From Planoprotostelium fungivorum (lineage: Eukaryota > Evosea > Variosea > Cavosteliida > Cavosteliaceae), in contig MDYQ01000019.1 in the NCBI GenBank assembly GCA_003024175.1, positions 124,001 to 188,000 of the forward strand: DNA of 64,000 nt, read 5' to 3'. Position numbers and translations under genes: made by a program. Position 1 is the first letter of the stretch; every line of letters starts with the position of its first letter. Under the pieces are notes generated by a model, which did no database searches, was not told where the DNA came from, and saw only the letters and a program-made list of their open reading frames with translations. Of the stretch, positions 24,601-35,381 are shown in pieces.

Positions 24601-26465
24601 CGTTCAACTCGGCCAGCGGCAACGGTGGCGCGATGTACACGGTTCTGCGCAATACTATGGTCATCCTGAGCAGCAGTACGATGACATACAACAACGCATC
24701 AGGCAGTGGGGGCGCAGTATATGTGGTGGCGACAGAGGGAAGCACAAGCAAGAGAGCAGCGAGAGCAGAGATGAGGCTGAGCAGAGACATGATAAACGGA
24801 AACAGAGCAGAGGGAACAGGAGGAGGAATGAGTGTGGGAGGGGGAGCTACAGTGACTGTCAGCGAAGGATCGATCACTGGCAACACAGCAAGTGGTGGAG
24901 GAGACAGTGCTGTTGTACAGCCCAGCGGATCAGTACAAATGTCAGGAGTAGAGAATGGGGGGTCACTGTTGATCACAAGTGCATCGACTGTGAGTCATTA
25001 GATGTATTTTGTGGATGGATTGATTGACACAAGACAGTTCATCGCGAATAATGGAACAACTGGCGCCAATGTACAATGCGACACTGGGCAGGCTGAGCGA
25101 TCATCGGATGGCTCCTATTCTTGCGTGACACGACCTCCGAAGAATATCGGACTCATCGTTGGCCTCACACTTGGTCTTCTCTTCATCGTCATTTTGGTCT
25201 CTGTTGTTGGATTTTTCATCTGGAGGTAAAAAATGAAATCTAACCTTATTGAGTATATAACAGGAACATCGTCCATAAGAAGGCAGAAGAAGAGCAGAGT
25301 ATCGTAGCTCTGACTAGCGCTCTGGGCAAAGATCAGCAAGGCATCATCGACTATGATGAGCTCAAGAACGTCAGAGAGGTAGCCACGACAGACAGCAGAG
25401 GAGTGATGGTAGCTGAGTGGCGAGCCATACAAGTGTCGATCAAGCAGATCGACGGAAAGCTGGGATACGAAGAGCTGTCAGGCTTTATGAAAGAGGTGGC
25501 AGTGCTGCGAGACATGAAGAGACATCCGAACGTCGTGCTGTTCTTGGGTGTGACAGTGCCTCCTCAGCCTCTGTCTTTCGTCACTGTGAGACTGTGACGC
25601 ATCACTTATCTTCTGACGAGATGACAGGAATATGCAGACGGAGGCAGTCTGTCTGATCTGCTGAAGAGCGGGCGAGAGATCGACTACAAGGTGAAGCTGC
25701 AGTATATGGCGCAGATAGCGCTGGGCATGAACCATCTGCACTCAGAGGGCATCATACACAAGTGAGTAGCATCATCCTCTGTCCTCTTATAGTCATCTCA
25801 CAAGATCAGGGATTTATCTACCGAGAACATACTGATCACAAAATCGATCATGAAGGTTGCCGGTTTTGGTCTGTCACAACTGAAGGCGAAGAGTAAATTG
25901 GAGAGACTGGGAAAGTCCGCCAAATACATGGCACCAGAATGTGAGAGATCGATACCTCACGGAATAACGGATTCGAGTGCAAACTGAACGGTGACAAGGT
26001 ATATCAAGCGAGCTACAGAACCGTGAGACGGATGTATACGCTTTCTCCATCTTAGTCTGGGAACTCCTGCACGAATCAGAGCCGTACCCCTTCTGCACTT
26101 CGGTCGAGATAGCCGTGAGTGTCACACAAGGTGGAAGGCCTCCAGTGGATAGCTCTCCTCTGGGAATGCTCCTCTCAGGTTTGCATCTCTCGGTTCTTCT
26201 GTCATTTCGGTCCCTTTTGTCTTTGGTTCATCTGATACCGGACAGATTGCTGGTCTGAGAGTCCAAACGTTCGACCGACATTCAACGTGAGTCGAAGATG
26301 ATGAATGGTACAGGAGCTGACGTTGTACAGGACATCTGCATTGCACTGGAGAGAATGGGAACTATATCCAGGGAAGACAGAGATGAAGAAATCCCCAGAG
26401 TAGAGGGGAACCACTATTCTGGTATAGGATACCGTAGAAACAACCTCGTTGTGGAGACTCCATAA
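21609..26465 (+). CDS. Receptor-like TKL pseudokinase with beta-helix ectodomain, copy 1
   Basis: Start at 21609: MSGQTRVVLVFLTLLPIAWA, a signal peptide. The ectodomain (to about 25000) is a right-handed beta-helix repeat array (NNSALAGYDGGAIFIEEAVS, DNNVADHLGGCIFFNS, NSASGNGGAMYTVL, NNASGSGGAVYVVA). A membrane helix (IGLIVGLTLGLLFIVILVSV) lies at about 25150-25225. The kinase-like domain spans 25260-26370 (VSIKQIDG, HPNVVLFLGVTVPPQPLSFV, YADGGSLSDLL). It lacks the Gly-rich loop, has HKD in place of HRD, and has GFG where DFG supplies the Mg-binding Asp. It is therefore probably a pseudokinase acting by binding or scaffolding. The tail ends ...NHYSGIGYRRNNLVVETP, stop 26463-26465. Highly similar to the next gene, and divergent from the active kinase at 16230-21343. 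Confidence 0.87.
23293..25766. repeat. Near-identical duplicated tract, copy 1 (pairs with 28336-30802)
   Basis: From the exon with TSTVTNFTVLNSLFTGQTSR to the intron after the kinase-like HLHSEGIIH segment, this stretch matches the next gene almost base for base, including introns. For example, the 42-nt intron at about 25586-25627 differs at about two positions from its partner. Outside the tract the two genes match only moderately. Confidence 0.85.
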
Positions 26466-26679
26466 ACAGATCATGTACCTATGAAAAATCCCTTTTGATA
26501 GGGGCCAGAGATATTCTTGGTGTCAGATTATGCTAAACCAAATTTCGCATCAAAATTACTCAGCGGAAGGCTCCTCAAGTGGAAATCGGTTGTAACTTCA
26601 CCCCTTTGACCTCGAGAGATGACAAGAGCAGCCTTTTGAGGCGATTCCGCATTGTCGTCTATATTCACCCGTCTCTTCC

Positions 26680-29600
26680 ATGAGCCCCAAAGATGTCGTG
26701 TTGGTATGTTATATACTACTGATATCCGTCGCATGCGCTGCTGTCTGTGATGAACGGATCTTCTCACTCTGTCTCAGCTGGTCAACGGTGAAAATTCGTT
26801 CATGTACATATCGATGATCACTGACTTTCTTAGCTGCGAATAGTCTGAACAGTTCGTGCAATATCATCACTCTGGTCTTCGATGCGACACAATTTGGAAG
26901 TCCGGAGATGACTGAGAGGGTGTCCCTTTTCTTAACTGGGAATTTGACTGCACTGGTCTTGAAAGGAACAATCAACTCGACCCTCTACCTGGGTTTGGAC
27001 ATCGTCGGCGATGGCAGCCGGACCGTCAACATCTCAGATCTGACCTTCCTGTGGGCGTCCAGCAGGTCTTTCGCTGTCGAGATAACAGGCGCCTCATCTA
27101 TATTCGTGGAAGGATGCACTTTCAATGGTAATCATGGTGGTGGCCTTACCATCGCCCAGGCGTCACAACTGGTGGTCATCTACAATTCTACCTTCTCTGG
27201 CTGTGGAAATCAAAGTGATGGTCATCTACGTCCACAGCATCTCATTTTCTTCTAGTAACTCCCCAATACGTCAGCGGATTCTACTTGGCGAACAGTTCGA
27301 GCTGCGATGTGCTCGTCAGCCATTCCATCTTTTGGGATAATGTGATGCCCAACGCAACCGGTGGTGGATTTACCCTAGACGGAACTTTTGGGTCCATCAT
27401 CGTCTCAGACTGCGACTTTCGGAGGAACATCGCCGCTGGTGGATGTGGTTTCTACTACACATTAGGCTCCATCGCCCAAACTTTCTTGGTGGAAGATAGC
27501 TTCTTTGACGAGAATTATTCTTATCAAGTATACTCGCCGGGTGGAGGGGCCGGTTTTCTCTTGGCGGGAGATGTGGAGGAGTCCATCACAGTCAACAGGA
27601 ATCATTTCTCTGGTAACACGGCCGTAGATCAATCCTCGGGTGGTGGAGGTAACACCACCATCTAATCGTCTTCCTTCGCGACCTTCGTCATTTCGTCATG
27701 CTCCGATCTGAATCAAGAATACAGGTTTCCAGATCTTCGGCGCTACACCCGTACTGTACGTCAACTCGAGCCTCTTCTTCAACAACAGCGCATTTGAAGG
27801 CAGTGGGTTCTGCATTCAGACTCTCAGTGTGCAATACGATCTCTTTGTGGCGTTATTCAACTGTTCATTCGACGCGAACGAAGGATACACCGCCGCAGCA
27901 ATTTTCTTCAATCAACACGTCAACACCACCACATACGAGATCGACTCGTGTAATTTCATCAATAACAACGGAGACGCTTCCACACCCACCATCTTCTTTG
28001 GTAACGGACTGACCGATCGAGTGAGGTCACATTCTGCTCTTCTCTATGAATAACACGCACAGTTGGAGATGAGAAACTGTTATTTCTCTGAGAACACTCT
28101 CGATCTGCAGGCTACCGTCGATGTCGGTAATATGAATCTGAACTCGCCCACTGAAATGGTAAGTTGGCGTCTTCTCTCTCTCCTGATTCATATTCAAGGC
28201 CATCTTCGATAACGTCACATTTGAGTCCAATCCCTCTGGAGCTATTCTGGTGGTGGCTCCATTCGATCATCTCCTGATCTCGAATTGTCAATTTATCGGG
28301 AACACCGATCTGTTCTTGGGAAATGCAATCGCCGTCACATCGACAGTGACAAACTTTACTGTACTCAACTCTCTCTTCACTGGTCAGACATCACGCACTT
28401 TCGGAGGTGCTGTTGCTGTACTCACTGCCATTGTGAGTCATTTGTGCTGATATCACAGATGATGACATGAGAGACAGAATGTGAAGATCAGCGGATGCAC
28501 TTTCACAAACAACTCTGCGCTGGCAGGATATGACGGAGGAGCGATCTTCATCGAAGAGGCTGTGAGTGTAGAGCTGGAAGACAACTACTTTGAGGGCAAC
28601 TTTGCGACGCAAGGAGGTGCTGTGGGCATTCTGACAGCCGCTCCGGTGAGTGGAGTTAAGTGTGATAGGCTATCGTGACATCGATAAAATCATCTTTCAT
28701 CGATACGATCTGACACGGTGTAGATACAGATAAGGTTGATCAGAAACAGATTCGACAACAACGCGGCTGATCATCTGGGAGGCTGCATCTTCTTCAACTC
28801 TGTGGCAGCACAAGGCAGTCAGCTGGTCATCGTGGACTCTGTGTTCCACAACAACAGCGCTCTGTACGGCGGCGTGCTACAGCTGACAGGCGACATCGAT
28901 GCGATAGTGCTGAGCAATGTGACAGCCTCATCGAACACAGCCAGGTGACTCTTGTGTTACTGCGATGATCTATGGAATGAATGAGGACAGGTCAGGCGCA
29001 GTGATCTATCTGCAGAACAGCGATCAGCTGAGGCTGCTGAGCATCAAACATAGTACGTTCTGTGCCAATTTCGGTTCGGAAACGGGCGCCATCAATTTAC
29101 AGATACCAATACGTGATTTGAGTATCATCAGTGAGCGCAGTTTTTTCATCAGTGTCGATGTAGCTGATGAGAGCAGACAGTATCTTCTCGAGGAACGAAG
29201 CAATTACCGGCTTTAGTGGAGCACTTTCTCTGCAAGGAATACTGCGGGGGTGGTTGTACAACATCACATTCGATGAAAATTTAGGATTATACGGTGGGGC
29301 GATCGCACTGATTGGACAAAGTAAGAATATCACGTTCGAGAAGATCGAAATGCTGCATAACAGAGCACAATTTAGCGGTGAGTCGCTATTTTGTCGACAT
29401 TATTGACGTGTTGATAAATACGATGTGTCGACACGCATTGAATACTTTGAAACATTTAGCTTCTTTCAATGTGTCTATGCTTATGATATGTCGACAGGGG
29501 GAGCTCTATATGTACAAGATCAGGCCACACTCGGCACGATCGGGTTCATCGACTCCAACATCAGCTACAACACGGCTAATCGAGACGGTGGTGGCTTCGA

Positions 29601-31529
29601 GCTGAGAGGCAGCAACGGCGATATTCTCATTTCTGCCTCCTCTTTCTCGTTCAACTCGGCCAGCGGCAACGGTGGCGCGATGAACACGGTTCTACGCAGC
29701 ACTATGGTCATCCTGAGCAGCAGTACGATGACATACAACAACGCATCAGCCAGTGGGGGCGCAGTGTATGTGGTGGCGACAGAGGGAAGCACAAGCAAGA
29801 GAGCAGCGAGAGCAGAGATGAGACTGAGCAGAGACAAGATGAGTGGAAACAGAGCAGGGGGAACAGGAGGAGGAATGAGTGTGGGAGGGGGAGCTACAGT
29901 GACGGTCAGCGAAGGATCAATCACTGGCAACACAGCAGGTGGAGGAGGAGACAGCGCAGATGTACAGCCCAGCGGATCAGTACAAATGTCAGGAGTAGAG
30001 AATGGGGGGTCACTGCTGATCACAAGTGCATCGAATGTGAGATGTGTTTCGTGGATGGATTAATTGACACAAGATAGTTCATCGCGGCCAATGGAACAAC
30101 CGGGGCTGATGTACAATGCGGCAGTGGGCAGGCTGAGCGATCATCAGACGGCTCCTATTCTTGCGTCACACGACCTCCGAAGAACATCGGACTCATCGTT
30201 GGTCTCACACTTGGTCTTCTCTTCATCATTTTGGTCTCTGTTGTCGGGTTCTTCGTTTGGAGGTAAAAATGAGATTTAACCCAACTCAACATACAACAGG
30301 AACATCGTTCATAAGAAGGCGGAAGAAGAGCAGAGTATCGTCGCTCTGACTAGCGCTCTGGGCAAAGATCAGCAAGGCATCATCGACTATGACGAGCTCA
30401 AGAACGTCAGAGAGGTAGCCACGGCAGACAGCAGAGGAGTGATGGTAGCTGAGTGGCGAGCCATACAAGTGTCGATCAAGCAGATCGATGGAAAGCTGGG
30501 ATACGAAGAGCTGTCAGGCTTTATGAAAGAGGTGGCAGTGCTGCGAGACATGAAGAGACATCCGAACGTCGTGCTGTTCTTGGGCGTGACAGTGCCTCCT
30601 CAGCCTCTGTCTTTCGTCACTGTGAGACTGTGACGCATCACTTCTCTTCTGACGTGATGACAGGAATATGCAGACGGAGGCAGTCTGTCTGATCTGCTGA
30701 AGAGCGGGCGAGAGATCGACTACAAGGTGAAGCTGCAGTATATGGCGCAGATAGCGCTGGGCATGAACCATTTACACTCAGAAGGTATCATACACAAGTG
30801 AGATGTATATCATCTTCCATCGTCTCACATCCAACAAGGGAACTGTCAGCGGAGAACATACTGATCACAAAGTCTACGATGAAGGTGGCAGGATTTGGTT
30901 TGTCACAGCTGAAGGCAAGGAGCAAAGTGGAATGGCTGAAAAAGTCAGCCAAATACATGGCATCAGAATGTGAGTCGATCCACCTAATCGAACTGAAGGA
31001 CTTCAGCCATATCGAGTGAGATACAGAACCGCGAGACAGATGTGTATGCTTTCTCCATCTTGATTTGGGAGCTCCTGCACGGCGCAGAACCTTATTCTAC
31101 TTCTACTCCAATAGAGATTGTTATGAGCGTAACGCACGGTGGAAGGCCTTCAGTAGACGACTCCCCTCTGGGAATGCTTCTGAAAGGTACGACTCTCTTT
31201 TCCCTCTTCTCGAAATTATCCATTCATTCATCTCATTCTCCACAGATTGCTGGGCTGAGAGTCCAGATATCCGATTGACCTTTAACGTGAGACAGGATGA
31301 TTCGATGCAAGACAAGGTTAACGATGCACAGGACATCTGCATCGCGCTGGAGAGAATGGGAACGATATCCAGGGAAGACAGAGATGACGAAGAGGAGAGG
31401 TGGAGGGAAGAGAAAGAACCCCACTATTCAGGTATGGGGTTTCATAGTGGTCCACTCAGGAACAATATCATTGTGGAGAATCACTACTCTGGAATGGGTG
31501 ATTTCACCTTCATCGCGGAGGGTACATAA
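26680..31529 (+). CDS. Receptor-like TKL pseudokinase with beta-helix ectodomain, copy 2 (tandem duplicate)
   Basis: Start taken at 26680 (MSPKDVVLVCYILLISVACA), a signal peptide in frame with Cys-starting mature sequence. Ectodomain, membrane helix (IGLIVGLTLGLLFIILVSVV) and kinase-like domain follow the same order as in copy 1. The N-terminal region (LVLKGTINSTLYLGLDIVGD) is clearly related but diverged. The central region is almost identical. The kinase-like domain has decayed further: no Gly-rich loop, the catalytic loop reads HKELSAEN (Glu replaces the catalytic Asp), the Mg-binding motif reads GFG, and APE reads ASE. VSIKQIDG keeps the Lys. Catalysis is very unlikely. The tail repeats a motif also found in copy 1: HYSGMG occurs twice. 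Stop 31527-31529. 214 bp separate the two copies. Confidence 0.85.
28336..30802. repeat. Near-identical duplicated tract, copy 2 (pairs with 23293-25766)
   Basis: Partner of the tract at 23293-25766, offset about 5.04 kb. It covers the distal half of the ectodomain, the membrane helix and the N lobe of the kinase-like domain together with their introns. Similarity drops sharply in the intron following HNHLHSEG-type sequence (about 30800) and upstream of about 28330. Confidence 0.85.
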
Positions 31530-31658
31530 AGGATTGTTTATCGTATTCCCAATTGATCAACGGCATGATCGCTTGTCTCGATGAGTTTAGGAAACATAGA
31601 TGAGATGTAAACTGCATACGACTCAGAGAGTACGTTGTATAGACACCATAAAAGTCAT

Positions 31659-33189
31659 TTACAAATGGTTTATCCTTCTCTTCTTCAGTTGAGGCACCAA
31701 ATCCTCCGTCTTCTTCGTGGTGAAAGTGTTGAACTTGATCATCTTCGGGCCGTTCGACACAGCACTCTTTCCATTCAAACGGATCATCTTCGCATCCACT
31801 CCCTTCTTCCCGGGCGGTTGGCTCTGCTTGACTCTCTTCACGATCTCAGGCTGAACGGGCTTGGCGGCGTTCCTCTTCGTGACGATACTGCCCTTCTTGA
31901 CTTGATAGCCGTTCTGAATGAGAAAAGCGACGCATTCATCCGGATCATCGAACGCCATGGTGGAGACGATCATGTCCAGAGGAGCATCCTCAAAGGTGGC
32001 GTGGATGCGTTCGATGCATTTCTTTCTGACTTCGTTGATGACCCAGTTGATGATGTTGCGGCAGTTGTCGTGGATGGGGTCCTCGTACCGCTTGAAGAAG
32101 GTGCCGTATTCGCGGTTGATGTAAGACTGCCACGTCTTTCGGGCGTAAGTGACGGATGGCATGGAATAGTAGGGTGTGTGGAGCATCTTTTTACAAAAGA
32201 GTTGATAGTCCATCTGGTTGTCTGAACTCAGGAGAAACAGGAGGTGGTAGCACAGGTATCGATCGACGTTGTCTGGTGATGTAGATTCGGAATGTTGGGA
32301 GTCCTCCTTGCTCTTGGCTACCTTTGGAGGTGTGGCATCGTGTCGGATCGGGTTGATGATGGGCTTTCCTTTCGTGGTGGTTCGGATCATCTTGGGTGCA
32401 GATGAAGTCTTCTTCTCTTCCTCTTTGAAGATTCCCATCTCTTGGTATAATTGGAGGATCATGGTGATGCACTGGCCGAATTCTGCCTTGTCATTGAATT
32501 CGAGAGCCACCTCAGCGTGGAATTGATAAACACTCAGGGTGAATCGATTGCGGATCCCTTGCACGACGAGATCTTGCCGTATGGCTTTCATCTGTACGAA
32601 TTTCGGTCACGATCGAATCACAAAATGTGATGATGAATGCACGATGGATGAAAGACATACCTGATCAGTAAAATAATGAGAGTCCTCTTCTGACCACTTT
32701 CCATTCGTCCGACTCACGCCGGGTGTCTTTCCGTTCCATCTGTGGATGATTACTCGCATGCGATTTGATGCAGATGTTCACCTGTTCTTTAATCTCAACA
32801 GTGCTACCTGACGTCATCTTAGCGAATGATGGTTCGAACATGGCTCACACTCAGGATCTCTTCACTTCTGACATTCTTCGCCTGAGCTGCGTCTGTCAAA
32901 CGTAGATAACTCTTCTCCACATTTTGGTTCGTCCCCTGTAGGCGTGAATCTCTTAAGATGGACGATGGAATACCTTTAAAGCGGCAGGAGCTTCTGGAGA
33001 CTTGTTAATTCGAATCATCTTCTTCGGTTTGATCGGAGCGAACAGTGATGTGGAGGAGGATTCCTCCACATCATCATCTTCGAAATCAAAACCTGCATTC
33101 CCGAATTTCGCCGCTCTCTTTCTGAGAGCAGACGGAGAACTCAGCTCATCATCCAATGCAGAATCGAGAGACTTCCTCTTCAATGGCAT
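31659..33189 (-). CDS. SAC3/GANP domain protein, THP3/LENG8 type
   Basis: SAC3-family proteins of the THP3/LENG8 branch act in mRNA splicing-coupled elongation and export in the nucleus. Start at 33189 (MPLKRKSLDSALDDELSSPS), followed by a KR-rich low-complexity N terminus. After the first intron comes EKSYLRLTDAAQAKNVRSEE, closely matching the conserved 'EKxYLRLTxxPxPxxVRP' entry to the SAC3 domain. The domain continues with RQDLVVQGIRNRFTLSVYQF and HAEVALEFNDKAEFGQCITM, the strongest family signature. A winged-helix-like C-terminal part follows (PLDMIVSTMAFDDPDECVAF). A basic tail (KKRRINHL) looks like a nuclear localisation signal. Four or so short introns are confined to the N-terminal third; the rest is one long exon. 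It converges with receptor copy 2, 129 bp away. Confidence 0.88.
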
Positions 33190-33312
33190 TATTCTTCTCT
33201 GATCAGAGGATCGGATTGTGTTCGCGCTCAATTTCGCGGTCGCATATTTGTCGCAAGATCCACACAAGACCCTGCATTCATCTCAAGTCCTCCTTCTTTA
33301 TCTATCCGTTCC

Positions 33313-34290
33313 TTCTACCTTCGTGCTGCGGCTGGGGCTGCACCAGGTCGTGCGGCGGCACCGGCTTGTCCTTGTGCTGGTTCCTCTCAGTCTCTCATGA
33401 AGAGACAGACTCACCTGGATCTGGCATCGTGGCTAAGACTGAGTTGAGAACCATCATGATCAAGGCGGGCACGATGAAGTACCACTTTGAAGACATCAGC
33501 ACAAACGATGATGAGATGATCTCACGTATTTTCCAAAGAAGCTCTGGCTTTCACCCTCCTGGGCCTGTTTCTCGGCTTGTTGTTGAACGATCTTGGGTTC
33601 TATGATGGCTCTGTTCATCGTCATCATCATCATCCATCGATGCACTCTTGATTCCTCACTGTGAACTCTCTGTGGTATGCTGGACGTGAACGTGAGTCTC
33701 GAGTTTGTTTGCCTTCTGCTGCAAATACTCTTCATGACAAGGACCACGAGAGGTGGAGCGCGAGACTGTGTAATCCACGTGAATCAGTTCACCGTGTATG
33801 TCTTTGTGGATGGTGATGTGATCGTGATAATCAGAAGTCACCAAGTCACACTGAGCAGGTGAGTCCCAAGATGATTGAAGAATCACATACCACACGAACT
33901 GAAGAGACGGAGTATTGCCCAGAAGATGTTTGGGCGCGGATGCGATAGAATCCATTGGTCTTGGTCAGGGTCTGAGAAAATGAGACTTCCATTATAATGT
34001 GAGCTCGAACACACCTCGAATCGACCTTTGTCCTTTGTCGACCATTCAGACTGCTCCATGATGTAGTTTCTAGAGGACACCTTGATTCGTCCACGATCCT
34101 CAAAATCGCCACCGAAAGAGTGTTGAATCAAGATAGATGCCTGAGATCCAATATTCGATTGTGTAGGTAGAGTTACTGTCTTAGTTGTTTCAGGTGCGTG
34201 GTCACCGATGAACTCCTCATCGTCTTCTATGTTGCCTGCTGAAGTGGCCAAGATAGCGAATAGAAACAGTGCTACGATGGACTTTCTCAT
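33313..34290 (-). CDS. EMC10: ER membrane protein complex subunit 10
   Basis: EMC10 is a lumenal/membrane subunit of the EMC insertase in the endoplasmic reticulum. Start at 34290: MRKSIVALFLFAILATSA is a signal peptide (an upstream ATG in the same frame would add a non-signal extension). The lumenal beta-sandwich is seen in ILIQHSFGGDFEDRGRIKVS, KDKGRFE, NGFYRIRA and CDLVTSDYHDHITIHKDIHG, which follow the EMC10 order LEHSF..., NGLYRVR..., C-LVES-LSD-LTLHVD. Near the end SFFGKY, then across an intron YFIVPALIMMVLNSV, corresponds to the family's FFAKYWMYIIPV membrane anchor. The tail is Ala/Gly/Pro-rich. Five short introns or so. It is divergent from the gene at 34376, with 85 bp between starts. 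Confidence 0.9.
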
Positions 34291-34375
34291 CGTAAGGGAA
34301 TCGGTGATCTGTAATGACGTGATGTGATGTGATCTTAGCAATTTAAATATTCAACACCACACAAGAGCTGAAAAC

Positions 34376-35266
34376 ATGATCCAATGGCGTACAGTCATAG
34401 GGCTTCTCTTCTTCATACATAGTACCACTGCTGAGAGTCGTGTGGGAAAGCCTCACCCACATCGCCATTTATACATCCCATATATGAATGGACAGCCGGT
34501 CTACATGCAATGCAAGAATTCAACAGGTTTGTGGGGACCAGGTCCGATGTGTCACGCTGTGGGTCCATCAGATTCTATGTCATTTGATGACAAGATCAGT
34601 TGAACGAAGAGCTTCACTTCCTCTATGGTGTAGATCATTTGATCAATTGCCAATGGTTCATTGAAACCAATGCACAATACAATTTCTTCAAAAGACTAAT
34701 CGACAGAGAAGGTGAAGATTATAGTGGATGGCACCTCTGACATCAAATAGAGACATGGAATTGTCGTGTCGCAGCATTATATGGTAGTACTGCATACATC
34801 CCTTTCTCCCTCCCTGTCTGGGGCATAGTCGAGGCCGATCACATTCACATCGACATTCACATCAACTTTGTTCTCCATGCAGAGAGAGGACAGATATTAG
34901 GCATAGCCGCTTATCCAGGTCAGACTCTTGATTTATGTTCATCGCTGATGACTTGCAGTCAGGGATAAGTTCATGCCGGCCAAGCTGATGTCTGTAGTCC
35001 CCATCCACGGATTAGTCAAGTGAGACTCACTTCTACGTCACACTCCTCATAGGACTCATTCCTCTCGCAGATGGTTCGCTGGTCATACATTTCGTGATTA
35101 CTACCCCCACACGACATTCAGAACAGGATCGACGTTAGATCTCTACTTTGCCGTGATCTTTGGATGGTGTATCATGGTCTTCCTCCTCACAACCATGCTC
35201 CTCGTGTGGTATTACAGAAATCACCTCAGACCAAAGCTGCTCCGTTCTGTTCTGAAGAATGAATAA
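34376..35266 (+). CDS. Secretory-pathway single-pass membrane protein, unrecognised family
   Basis: Start at 34376: MIQWRTVIGLLFFIHSTTAE is a signal peptide. The lumenal/extracellular part reads PHRHLYIPYMNGQPVYMQCK, then LNEELHFLYGVDHLINCQWF, FSLPVWGIVEADHIHIDIHI and GQILGIAAYPVRDKFMPAKL. A membrane helix near the end (FAVIFGWCIMVFLLTTMLLV) is followed by a basic cytosolic tail ending LRSVLKNE. It reads as a well-kept, Trp/His-rich protein, but I do not recognise the family; TMEM231-like topology was considered and the sequence does not match. An intron at 34712-34750 (GTGAAG...AATAG) removes an otherwise in-frame TGA; introns also follow CHA, AAYP and GLVK. An AATAAA lies at the stop codon. 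Divergent partner of EMC10. Confidence 0.7.
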
Positions 35267-35381
35267 AATGGATCTCTGTTGCTTTATTTCTTTTCACGAG
35301 GGAGAACAGCAGAGAAGATGAGAGCCAAGAAGAGAAGAAGAGGATAAGAGTAAGAGTGGAGATCTATTCGACACAAGAGGA

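Noticed and set aside
34738-34740. In-frame TGA in the unknown membrane protein, as a possible selenocysteine codon
   Set aside because: A canonical 39-nt intron (GTGAAG...AATAG, 34712-34750) removes it and keeps the frame (DRE|ETWNC), in line with intron sizes elsewhere in the window.
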